This document shows positions 8,700-16,402 of a DNA stretch of 39,507 nucleotides, piece by piece; position 1 is the stretch's first letter; each line of letters opens with the position of its first letter. Origin of the DNA: Anaerolineae bacterium (GTDB lineage Bacteria; Chloroflexota; Anaerolineae; Anaerolineales; Anaerolineaceae); assembly GCA_013178185.1 (NCBI GenBank), contig JABLXC010000033.1:1-39507 (forward strand). Direction: 5' to 3'. Both the position numbers and the translations under genes were made by a program. The notes beneath the pieces were generated by a model. It searched no databases and was not told the DNA's origin. It saw nothing but the letters and a program-made list of their open reading frames with translations.

Positions 8700-10634
8700 A
8701 TGGATACCACTCTCCAAACTTCGCTAGATTGTGAATGCCACCCTGTCAAACAGGGATTTTTCCGGCGTTACCGGGATTTTTTGCTCTCCACCAACACGAT
8801 TTTGACCTTTCTTAACGCTGTTTTACTGCTGGCAGGCTTTTTGGTTTCGATCAGTGGCGCGCCTGTAATAGGACGATGGCTCTATCTGGCGTCGGCGTTG
8901 ATCGGCGGTATGCCGCTCTTTATCTTTGCAGCGAAAGGGTTGATCATCCGAAATGATATCACAGCCGGGGTAATGGCTTCGACGGCTACGATCGCCGCCA
9001 TCATCGTAGGGGAGTACAGCGCCGCAGCGCTGGTGGTGTTCATGATGTCAGTCGGCGAATGGCTGGAGAATTTTACCATCGCGCGCGCCGACCGGGCGTT
9101 GCAAGACCTTTCCAAACTGACGCCTTCCCAGGTGACGGTCAAGCGGGATGGGCGCGAAGTCACCTTGCCCTTAGAAGAAGTGCAATTCGGCGATATTGTG
9201 TTGGTCCGAAGCGGGGAGCGCAGCGGTGTGGATGGGACCATCCAGGCCGGTAGCGCAACGATCAACCAATCGGCCATCACAGGAGAATCCATGCCAGTCG
9301 AAAAAGCGGCAGGCGATGAAGTTTTTGCCGGAACGCTCGTCGAGAGTGGGGCGGTCGAGGTGCTGGTTGAAGGCATAGGCGAGGGAACCACGCTGGGACA
9401 GATCATCCGGCTGGTGAAAGACGCCCAGGCCAGCCAGGCGCCGGTGCAACGGGTTGCCAACCGCTACGCCCGCATCCTGGTGCCGGTCACCTTCGGGATT
9501 GCCATCCTGGTATACCTGTTGACAGGCGATGTAATGCGCTCAATCACCGTGCTGGTTGTGGTCTGTCCCTGCGCGCTGGTGCTGGCTACCCCAACAGCGG
9601 TGGTGGCCGCAATCGGCAATGCCGCCAAACACGGAATGCTCGTCAAATCCGGGGCAGTGATTGAACAAGTCGGTCGGGTGGATGTCGTGGCTTTCGATAA
9701 AACCGGTACACTGACCTATGGGAAACCGCGCCTGCTGGAGGTTGTGCCTTTGAATGGGATGAATTCACAACAAATCTTGAACCTGGCGGCGGCAGTCGAG
9801 CGGTATAGCGAACACCCGATCGGGAAAGCCATCGTCCAGGCCGCCATGGAACAATCCATCCACCTGAGCGAGCCAAGCAACTTTGAAGCGCTGCCCGGTT
9901 ATGGTGTGAGCGCAGTCGTGGATGGAAAAGCCGTGCTGGTGGGCAGCCAGACACTGTTGAAAGAAAAAGGAGCAGCCTGGTCCGAAGCAAATTGCAGGCA
10001 AGCGCAAGAATTGGAATCGCAGGGCAAAACCGTCATCCCAGTCGCGGTGGATCACCGCGCCGCAGGCATCCTGGCTCTAGTGGATCAACCCAGACCCCAG
10101 GCCCGCCAGGCCATCCAGTCATTGAAGCAACTGGGGGTCAGCGAGGTTGTGATGATCACCGGCGATAATCCCCATGCCGCGCAACGGGTAGCAGACGAGT
10201 TGGGGATAGACCAGGTGTATGCAGGCGTGTTGCCGCAGGAAAAACTGGATATCATCCGGAAATACCAGCAGCAGGGGCGGCGGGTAGTCTTTGCAGGCGA
10301 TGGGGTAAACGATGCGCCGGCGCTGGCAGCCGCGGATATTGGAGTAGCGATGGGAATCAGCGGGACAGACGTGGCAATGGAGACGGCTGATATCGGCCTG
10401 ATGGCGGATGAAATCGAACGGTTGCCGCAGCTTTTAGGTCTTTCGCGCAAGACCCTGCGGGTCATCCGGCAAAATGTCATCTTCTCGATGAGCATGAATG
10501 TCCTCTCGGTCATCCTGGGCGGTTTCGGAATCATCGGCCCGGTCTTTGGCGCCTTGATGCATGAACTCTCAGCGCTGCCCGTCCTGGCAAACTCCGCCAG
10601 GTTGATCCAGACCCGGCACACGACGCCACAGTAG
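8700..10634 (+). CDS. P1B-type heavy-metal translocating ATPase
   Basis: ATP-driven metal exporter of the inner membrane, 644 residues. Seen: actuator TGES (194-197), membrane CPC (289-291), phosphorylation motif DKTGTLT (333-339), the P1B-specific HP pair (372-373), hinge GDGVNDAP (533-540), and a last-helix signature HELSALPVLANSARL (621-635). The N-terminus lacks a full HMA domain and has only a short CECH (11-14). CPC together with HE-x-S in the last helix does not match the classical Cu(I) signature (N/Y in helix 7, MxxSS in helix 8), so the metal is uncertain: zinc, cobalt, iron or copper. The CsoR-type operator upstream argues for copper or a related metal. No clear Shine-Dalgarno precedes ATG 8700. 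Flanked on both sides by a degenerate repeat. Confidence 0.9.
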   Translation: MDTTLQTSLDCECHPVKQGFFRRYRDFLLSTNTILTFLNAVLLLAGFLVSISGAPVIGRWLYLASALIGGMPLFIFAAKGLIIRNDITAGVMASTATIAAIIVGEYSAAALVVFMMSVGEWLENFTIARADRALQDLSKLTPSQVTVKRDGREVTLPLEEVQFGDIVLVRSGERSGVDGTIQAGSATINQSAITGESMPVEKAAGDEVFAGTLVESGAVEVLVEGIGEGTTLGQIIRLVKDAQASQAPVQRVANRYARILVPVTFGIAILVYLLTGDVMRSITVLVVVCPCALVLATPTAVVAAIGNAAKHGMLVKSGAVIEQVGRVDVVAFDKTGTLTYGKPRLLEVVPLNGMNSQQILNLAAAVERYSEHPIGKAIVQAAMEQSIHLSEPSNFEALPGYGVSAVVDGKAVLVGSQTLLKEKGAAWSEANCRQAQELESQGKTVIPVAVDHRAAGILALVDQPRPQARQAIQSLKQLGVSEVVMITGDNPHAAQRVADELGIDQVYAGVLPQEKLDIIRKYQQQGRRVVFAGDGVNDAPALAAADIGVAMGISGTDVAMETADIGLMADEIERLPQLLGLSRKTLRVIRQNVIFSMSMNVLSVILGGFGIIGPVFGALMHELSALPVLANSARLIQTRHTTPQ

Positions 10635-10957
10635 AAATTCTGTTATCCATCATCCCAACAGATCCAACTGCCGACCAGCGGCAGATTTATTCTCGCGCCG
10701 GGCTTTCTTGAAGGTCTGGCTGTTCTGTTGGATGGGGGACATCTCGATGCCTTTTCCGTTTAGATTTTCTCCGATGGTGAGAAGTTGGATGTGGGGGTAA
10801 TCCTTCTGTCAGAGGGTGGAGCGATAATATCCTGAAGAAACGACTTCGGTGGGTATGTCGGCGCTGGCGCTTCCAGAGCTTCCAGCACAACTGTTATTTC
10901 AAAGCCTTCCCCGAAATTGTTGAGGGACAGCATGCCATGCTTTCTATTGTTCTTTCG

Positions 10958-10998
10958 AGGAAGCGAAACGACTGAGAAATCTTGACTCCGCCGCACAG
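10958..10998 (+). repeat. Intergenic repeat unit A, copy 2
   Basis: Matches the copy at 8264-8300; shared core GACTGAGAAA(A)TCTTG. Together with unit B it brackets the metal ATPase gene. Confidence 0.5.
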
Positions 10999-11017
10999 GT
11001 CAACCGCCCACGCAATC

Positions 11018-11053
11018 ATTTAACCACGCTTTTACCATCTTTGAAATGATCAC
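11018..11053 (+). repeat. Intergenic repeat unit B, copy 2
   Basis: Matches 8548-8583 at 31 of 36 positions. The A-to-B distance here is about 60 bp, against about 285 bp upstream of the ATPase, so the two loci differ by a large indel. Confidence 0.6.
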
Positions 11054-11106
11054 CGCTTCATCCGAAACCATTTGCGCTCGAAAGAACCACGTACAGGGTT
11101 AACAGC

Positions 11107-11135
11107 TTGCAAAAACGCGCCAGACTTACTATACT
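11107..11135 (+). promoter_or_regulatory. Promoter of the sugar ABC transporter operon
   Basis: TTGCAA at 11107-11112, a 17-bp spacer and TATACT at 11130-11135. The leader to the start codon at 11313 is about 170 nt. It shows no recognised riboswitch. Confidence 0.55.
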
Positions 11136-11312
11136 CAAACTAACTCTCGATGATCATTCAAGGAGATTATTTTTCTCACATTAATCGTCAGGAAACCCTG
11201 AAGGTTTGTCAACTGCAATCCAACAAAGCAGGCAATAATCTCACAATGCAAGTTGCGGCGGCCTATCGCCCGCCTGTCATTTCCATTCAATATCAAAAAG
11301 GAGGCACTAGAA

Positions 11313-12680
11313 ATGAGAAAACGTGTTTGGTCTGCGTTCTCTGTCTTGCTGATTGCGATTCTTGTGATCGGCTGCACGCCGGCAGAACCCAGGGTTGTGA
11401 CCGTTGAGGTGGAAAAAACGGTCGAAGTGGTCAAGGAAGTTGTTGTCACTCCCACCCCCAACCCGGTAGCCGAAGGCGGCAAAATCATCCTGCGCGTCGG
11501 CACAGGCGACAGCGGCGAGGGATTGAATCCACACCAGGAGATCATCGCCAATTTCGAAAAGGAGAATCCTGATATCCTGGTACAACTTGAGGCCGTAGCT
11601 GGTTTCGACTATTACACCCGCCTCCTGACGCAGATCGCGTCCGGCGACGCCCCCGACATCATGCAAATTGGCGACGATGCAGTGCCGATGTTTGTTAGCA
11701 AGGGCGCCTTCCTACCGCTGGACGATTTCATCAAGGGGCCGGAGGGCATAGACACCAGTATCTACCTGCCCGGCACGCTCAAGCCCGGCGAGTACCAGGG
11801 AAAACAGTACTTTTTGCCCAAGGACTTTTCGCCGCTGGCGGTCTATTACAACAAAAAGATTTTCGACCAGTATGGGATAGACTATCCCAGCGACGACTGG
11901 ACGTGGGATGACATGCTGGAGATCGCCCAAAAACTAACCATCGATGAAAACAAGGATGGCAAACCGGAAATCTGGGGCATCCAGCTTTCGGCCAACTGGA
12001 CAAGCGGGTTTGAGTATTATGTGGCTGCAGCAGGTGGGAGGCTGATCAGTGAAGATGGGAAGAGCTATATCGGCTACATGGACTCGCCCGAAACGATCAA
12101 AGCAGTGCAGTTCTATTCCGATCTGTACAACCGTTACAAAGTAGCCCCGCCACCAGCCGATTTCTCCCTGTGGGCAGGCGGCAATCCTGAGTTTGAGACA
12201 GGCAAAGCCGCCATGCGCTTGTTTGGCCGTTGGCCACTCTCCGGTTTGAAGAACAACCCGAACGTTGACCTGGGCGTCGTGGGCGTGCCGAAAGGCGAAA
12301 AGGCCGCCAACGTCCTCTTTTGGGGCGGGTTTGGCATCTTCAGCCAGAGCAAAAACCCCGAAGCCGCCTGGCGGTTCTTAAAGTATTACGTTGGTGAAGG
12401 CGGTTCGAAGGTATGGATCAAGCACGGCATCCCGCCGGTCGCCTCGGTGGTCAAAGAAGCCGGTCTCTACGATGACCCGCTGGAAAGCCCCTGGATCAAG
12501 GGATTAGATATCCTGGTTGACCGCGCCTACGTCAGCACCGATTATTGGGGAGAATCCGGCGATCCGGCGCTGCGGACAGCGCTCGAAACCATCCTGGTTG
12601 ATCCCAACGCAGATGTAGCGGCTGTGATGAAGAAAGCAGCAGAAGAAGCCCAGGCTGCGCTGGACGAAAAACTCAAATAA
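11313..12680 (+). CDS. Sugar ABC transporter substrate-binding lipoprotein
   Basis: Extracellular receptor of family 1 solute-binding proteins (MalE-like), 456 residues. Start at ATG 11313, directly after AAAAAGGAGG; an upstream in-frame ATG at 11253 would place 20 residues before the signal peptide. Seen: signal peptide with lipobox ending VIGC, then a low-complexity V/E/K/T/P linker (EVEKTVEVVKEVVVTPTP), common in Chloroflexota lipoproteins, then the two-lobe domain with NFEKENPDILVQ, QIASGDAPDIMQ, YYNKKIFDQYGIDYPSDDWTWDDM and the FETGKAAM hinge region. First gene of a three-gene import operon. Substrate not predictable; probably an oligosaccharide or glycoside. Confidence 0.92.
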   Translation: MRKRVWSAFSVLLIAILVIGCTPAEPRVVTVEVEKTVEVVKEVVVTPTPNPVAEGGKIILRVGTGDSGEGLNPHQEIIANFEKENPDILVQLEAVAGFDYYTRLLTQIASGDAPDIMQIGDDAVPMFVSKGAFLPLDDFIKGPEGIDTSIYLPGTLKPGEYQGKQYFLPKDFSPLAVYYNKKIFDQYGIDYPSDDWTWDDMLEIAQKLTIDENKDGKPEIWGIQLSANWTSGFEYYVAAAGGRLISEDGKSYIGYMDSPETIKAVQFYSDLYNRYKVAPPPADFSLWAGGNPEFETGKAAMRLFGRWPLSGLKNNPNVDLGVVGVPKGEKAANVLFWGGFGIFSQSKNPEAAWRFLKYYVGEGGSKVWIKHGIPPVASVVKEAGLYDDPLESPWIKGLDILVDRAYVSTDYWGESGDPALRTALETILVDPNADVAAVMKKAAEEAQAALDEKLK

Positions 12681-12704
12681 TTAAAAAAATATCAGAGGCT
12701 CAAA

Positions 12705-12729
12705 GGGGTGTCTGGCAGCCAGACACCCC
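12705..12729 (+). terminator. Strong hairpin between binding-protein and permease genes
   Basis: An 11-bp perfect stem (GGGGTGTCTGG at 12705-12715 and its complement at 12719-12729) closes a CAG loop. It is followed by AATTTCTTG rather than a full T-run. In ABC operons such a hairpin commonly stabilises the binding-protein transcript and partly terminates transcription, giving more receptor than permease. That role is inferred here. Confidence 0.6.
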
Positions 12730-12770
12730 AATTTCTTGCATAAACCGGATAAAGCGATGGAGGTTCATCC

Positions 12771-13697
12771 ATGACCGCCCAGGCTGGCGCAGCGGCAAAA
12801 CAAATGCGACTAAACCTTCGGAAACGAGAAGCGCTCTCTTTTTACCTGTTTATCCTGCCCTGGATACTGGGATTTCTCTTTTTCTACCTGGGTCCGATCC
12901 TGGCTTCATTTTATTTCAGCCTGACGAGCTGGGATTTGTTGACGGCGCCAAAATGGATCGGCCTGAGAAATTACGAGAAGATCTTTACCAATGATCCGCT
13001 CTTCTTCCAGTCGCTCAAAGTGACCTTTATCTATACTTTCTCCTACGTTCCCCTCGACCTGATCTTTGGCCTGCTTGCAGCGTTGCTGGTCAACCGGCAA
13101 ATCAGGGGGGTAGGAATCTTTCGCACCATTTTTTACCTGCCTTCGGTGCTTTCGGGCGTGGCGTACGTCGTGATGTGGCTGTGGATCTTCAACCCGCAGG
13201 CCGGTTTGATCAATACGCTGCTTGGGTTTTTCGGCGTGGAAGGGCCTCGCTGGTTGTTAGATCCAAAATGGGCGCTGCCTTCGCTGATCATGATGTCCTT
13301 GTGGGGAATTGGAAGGACGATGATCATCTACCTGGCCGGTCTAAAGGACGTTCCCCACGAACTGTACGAATCGGCCGAAATTGACGGCGCCAACTGGTGG
13401 CATAAATTTTGGAGCGTCACGCTGCCGCTATTGACCCCATCGATCCTGTTCAACCTGATTTTTGGGATCATCATCACCTTTCAATCCTTCACCAATGCAT
13501 TTATTGCCACCAACGGCGGTCCGCTAAACTCGACGCTGTTCTACGTCCTGTACCTGTACCGCAAAGCCTTCGAGCACCTCGCGATGGGATACGCTTCGGC
13601 GCTGGCATGGATCCTTTTTCTGATCATCCTGGGCTGCACCGTACTGATCTTTCGCACCTCTGGCCGCTGGGTTTTTTACCGCGGCATTTCGGAATAA
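12771..13697 (+). CDS. Sugar ABC transporter permease (MalF/UgpA type)
   Basis: Inner-membrane channel subunit, 308 residues with six predicted membrane segments. The cytoplasmic EAA loop that docks the ATPase is visible as ELYESAEIDGANWWHKFWSV followed by TLPLLTPS. ATG 12771 follows GGAGG. It lies 90 bp after the binding-protein gene, across the strong hairpin, and 12 bp before the second permease. No ATP-binding subunit is encoded nearby, so a shared MsmX/MalK-type ATPase elsewhere probably energises it, as in many bacteria with several sugar importers. Confidence 0.93.
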   Translation: MTAQAGAAAKQMRLNLRKREALSFYLFILPWILGFLFFYLGPILASFYFSLTSWDLLTAPKWIGLRNYEKIFTNDPLFFQSLKVTFIYTFSYVPLDLIFGLLAALLVNRQIRGVGIFRTIFYLPSVLSGVAYVVMWLWIFNPQAGLINTLLGFFGVEGPRWLLDPKWALPSLIMMSLWGIGRTMIIYLAGLKDVPHELYESAEIDGANWWHKFWSVTLPLLTPSILFNLIFGIIITFQSFTNAFIATNGGPLNSTLFYVLYLYRKAFEHLAMGYASALAWILFLIILGCTVLIFRTSGRWVFYRGISE

Positions 13698-13709
13698 GGG
13701 AACGCGGCG

Positions 13710-14561
13710 ATGCCAATGAGAAACGATCGCACCCGCCTGCAACGTGAATTCTGGAACCTGGTAGTTTACGCCCTACTGGCAGCCGGGGCAATCCTGTTCT
13801 TGCTACCTTTATTCTGGGCAGTTACATCCTCGTTAAAATCCGATTATCAGGTGCTGCAAATTCCACCTCAGTGGATCCCCAACCCGCCACGCTGGCAGAA
13901 CTATCCCGAAGCGCTGACTTACGTCCCATTCGACCGGTATGCGCTCAACACCCTCGTGATCGCGGTTGGCGCCATCACAGGCAATCTGATCTCCTGCACC
14001 CTGATCGCCTATGGCTTTGCACGGCTGCGCGCCCCGGGCAAAAACTTCTTGTTCATCCTGATGCTTTCAACAATGATGCTGGTTGATCCAGTGCGCATCA
14101 TCCCGATGTACATCGAATTTAAAGCGCTCGATTGGATCGACACTTTTCTACCATTGATCGTACCAGCCTTTTTTGGCAGCCCATTTTATATCTTTCTGCT
14201 GCGGCAATTCTTTTTAAATATCCCGCGCGAACTGGAAGACGCAGCCCTCATCGATGGCGCAAACCGGTTGCAAATCCTTCTTCGGGTGATCCTGCCGCTC
14301 TCAAAGCCCGCGCTGGCAGCCATCGCAATCTTCAACTTCCAGGGGGTGTGGAACGATTTTCTATATCCGCTGGTATTCCTGCACAAGCAGTCGAACTACA
14401 CCATCGCGCTGGGTTTGAACTTCTTCCGCAGCACATATTCGGTGCATTGGGGCTACCTGATGGCTGCTTCAGTGACCGCCCTGCTTCCGATGGTCATTGT
14501 GTTTTTCCTGGCGCAACGCTATTTTATTGAAGGAATCACCTTTACCGGCATCAAGGGGTAA
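13710..14561 (+). CDS. Sugar ABC transporter permease (MalG/UgpE type)
   Basis: Second channel subunit, 283 residues and about six membrane segments, pairing with the preceding permease. EAA loop seen as ELEDAALIDGANRLQILLRV then ILPLSKPAL. Start ATG 13710 with AAGGGA 9 nt upstream; an ATG two codons later is possible. Last gene of the importer operon. The csoR gene begins 56 bp after its stop, so read-through into csoR cannot be excluded. Confidence 0.93.
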   Translation: MPMRNDRTRLQREFWNLVVYALLAAGAILFLLPLFWAVTSSLKSDYQVLQIPPQWIPNPPRWQNYPEALTYVPFDRYALNTLVIAVGAITGNLISCTLIAYGFARLRAPGKNFLFILMLSTMMLVDPVRIIPMYIEFKALDWIDTFLPLIVPAFFGSPFYIFLLRQFFLNIPRELEDAALIDGANRLQILLRVILPLSKPALAAIAIFNFQGVWNDFLYPLVFLHKQSNYTIALGLNFFRSTYSVHWGYLMAASVTALLPMVIVFFLAQRYFIEGITFTGIKG

Positions 14562-14617
14562 AATTCGGCAAAAGCTGGTAAGATAAAAGCAGCAAAGCAA
14601 GCGAGAGGATTGTTCGA

Positions 14618-14935
14618 ATGGAAAAACAACCGAATCTGTCAGGCGCGCAGCCAGAGTTGAACGACGCCCACCCGCATGAAAACAAAGAAGCCGTGCTCAA
14701 CCGGCTGGCGCGGCTCGAAGGGCACATTCGCGCCATCAAACGCATGGTAGAACAAGATACGCCATGCCCGGAAGTGCTCATCCAAATTGCAGCGGTGCGT
14801 TCGGCGCTTAACGGCGTGGGCAGGGTGATCCTCGAAGACCATGTCAAAAGCTGCTTAATGGATGCTGTGGAGCGAGGGGACTTTGAGGACGCATTTAAAG
14901 ACCTGAAAAATTCGCTGGACAAGTTCATCGGCTAA
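14618..14935 (+). CDS. csoR: CsoR-family copper-sensing repressor
   Basis: Small all-helical metal-responsive repressor, 105 residues. The copper fingerprint is complete: Cys in TPCPE, His 25 residues later in LEDHV and Cys four further on in KSC, the same spacing as C36-H61-C65 of known Cu(I) CsoR proteins. RcnR (nickel/cobalt), FrmR (formaldehyde) and CstR (persulfide) have different sets. Apo-CsoR binds C/G-tract palindromes such as the one at 8626-8651 before the metal ATPase and releases DNA when it binds Cu(I). No such operator precedes csoR itself. GAGAGGA lies upstream of ATG 14618. The photolyase gene starts 5 bp after its stop, an unusual partner. Confidence 0.88.
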   Translation: MEKQPNLSGAQPELNDAHPHENKEAVLNRLARLEGHIRAIKRMVEQDTPCPEVLIQIAAVRSALNGVGRVILEDHVKSCLMDAVERGDFEDAFKDLKNSLDKFIG

Positions 14936-14940
14936 GGACA

Positions 14941-16335
14941 ATGGCGACTGCAATCTGGTGGATACGCAGAGACTTGCGCCTGGGGGATAACCCAACGCTG
15001 GCGGCAGCTCTCTCCGAAGGATATTCGGTTATTCCCCTGTTCATTCTGGATCCCCGCCTATTGAAACTCGCCGCGCCGAAGCGAAAAGCTTTCCTTCTGG
15101 GGGGATTGCAGCAACTGGACCAGGCGCTGCGGCAGGCCAACAGCCGGCTGGTCATTCGAATGGGCGAACCAGAAACCGTGATCGAGGAGCTAAAGGAAGA
15201 AACCGAAGCAGCAGCGCTTTTTGCAGAGGAGGATTACTCGCCCTATGCCACACGGCGGGATGAAAGAACAGCCCGCTACATCCCATTTTACCGGGTTGTA
15301 GGAGCTACGGTGCATCATCCCGCTTCCGTCTTACGCTCAAACGGCGAACCTTACACCGTTTTTACCCCTTTCAGCAAAGCCTGGAAAGCGCTGCCTTTCT
15401 CGCCTGCGCTCTTGCGAGCCCCCGCCGCGCTTCCTCCCGTGCGAGATAGCCTGCGTTCCGAATCCCTGCCAGAAATTCAAGTATCCACTCTTTTCCCACC
15501 CGGCGAAGAAGAAGCAAAACGGCGGCTGGAACGTTTTATCAGCGGACCAATTTACGAATATCTGGATGGGCGGAACCGCCTCGACCTCGAAGGTACTTCA
15601 GCGCTGTCTCCTTACTTAAGGTTCGGCATGATTTCAGCTCGGCAGGTAGCATTGGCCTCTCTCAAAGCCATCGAAGATACGGCAGATCCAGCTGCGCGTC
15701 GCAGCGCAGAGGCCTGGCTGAATGAATTGATTTGGCGAGAATTTTTTTCTGCCATTCTGTATCATTTTCCTCACGTCCTTCGAGAAGCGTTCAATCCCAC
15801 GCTGCGCGACATCCCCTGGCAAAGCTCGCCCCAGGATTTGGAAATCTGGAGAGCAGGACTGACTGGCTATCCGGTAGTGGATGCAGCCATGCGGCAGCTT
15901 GCAGAAACCGGCTGGATGCACAACCGCGGCCGTATGATCACCGCCTCCTTTCTAACCAAAGATCTGTTAATCAACTGGCAGGAAGGCGAAAACTGGTTCA
16001 TGTCTCAACTAGTAGATGGGGACCCAGCGGCCAACAACGGCGGCTGGCAGTGGACAGCCGGGGTTGGCACCGATGCCGCTCCATATTTTCGCGTTTTTAA
16101 TCCAACACTGCAAGCCAAACAATTCGATCCACAGGGAAACTACATTCGGAGGTGGATCCCGGAACTGGCCGATTTTCCAGTGAAATATATCCATACCCCA
16201 TGGGCTGCGCCGGGCGAACTGCTGCGAAAAAGCGGCTACCCCACCCCTTGGGTAGACCACAGCGTGGCGCGAAACAGGGCGTTATGGGCTTATAGCTTTG
16301 CGAAAGAAAACGCCAAAAAATCCCCTCACCTTTAA
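14941..16335 (+). CDS. phrB: Deoxyribodipyrimidine photolyase (CPD class I)
   Basis: Repairs cyclobutane pyrimidine dimers with blue or near-UV light through reduced FAD. The 464-residue length is complete. Seen: an N-terminal antenna domain beginning IWWIRRDLRLGDNPTL, then the FAD domain with WLNELIWREFF (about 260), GYPVVDAAMRQLAETGWMHN and NRGRMITASFLTKDLL (about 323-338), DPAANNGGWQWTAGVGTDAA and YFRVFNPTLQ. These match CPD class I enzymes rather than cryptochrome-DASH or 6-4 photolyases. It overlaps no gene but starts 5 bp after csoR, so it is probably cotranscribed with it. It faces the carotenoid operon end-to-end, placing two light-related functions side by side. Confidence 0.93.
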   Translation: MATAIWWIRRDLRLGDNPTLAAALSEGYSVIPLFILDPRLLKLAAPKRKAFLLGGLQQLDQALRQANSRLVIRMGEPETVIEELKEETEAAALFAEEDYSPYATRRDERTARYIPFYRVVGATVHHPASVLRSNGEPYTVFTPFSKAWKALPFSPALLRAPAALPPVRDSLRSESLPEIQVSTLFPPGEEEAKRRLERFISGPIYEYLDGRNRLDLEGTSALSPYLRFGMISARQVALASLKAIEDTADPAARRSAEAWLNELIWREFFSAILYHFPHVLREAFNPTLRDIPWQSSPQDLEIWRAGLTGYPVVDAAMRQLAETGWMHNRGRMITASFLTKDLLINWQEGENWFMSQLVDGDPAANNGGWQWTAGVGTDAAPYFRVFNPTLQAKQFDPQGNYIRRWIPELADFPVKYIHTPWAAPGELLRKSGYPTPWVDHSVARNRALWAYSFAKENAKKSPHL

Positions 16336-16402
16336 ACGTCTGAAAGCCGCCAGATTATTCCATCCACCTCCAGCTTTATGGAGATTTTCCAGGTAACTTG
16401 TC

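Larger units (their letters stand above)
10635..11312. other. Gene-free region with repeats, then the ABC operon promoter and leader
   Basis: No credible gene in about 680 bp. It contains second copies of repeat units A (10958-10998) and B (11018-11053), the promoter of the sugar ABC operon (11107-11135) and its leader of about 170 nt. Small frames on the minus strand around 10687-10996 look like repeat-derived sequence with no domain. Confidence 0.5.

Noticed and set aside
10760-10996. Possible small minus-strand gene (78 codons) after the ATPase
   Set aside because: It overlaps repeat unit A, has no clear start site and no recognisable domain; the region looks like degenerate non-coding DNA.
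11142-11312. Riboswitch in the ABC operon leader
   Set aside because: About 170 nt of leader without a recognisable motif; a plain untranslated leader is sufficient explanation.
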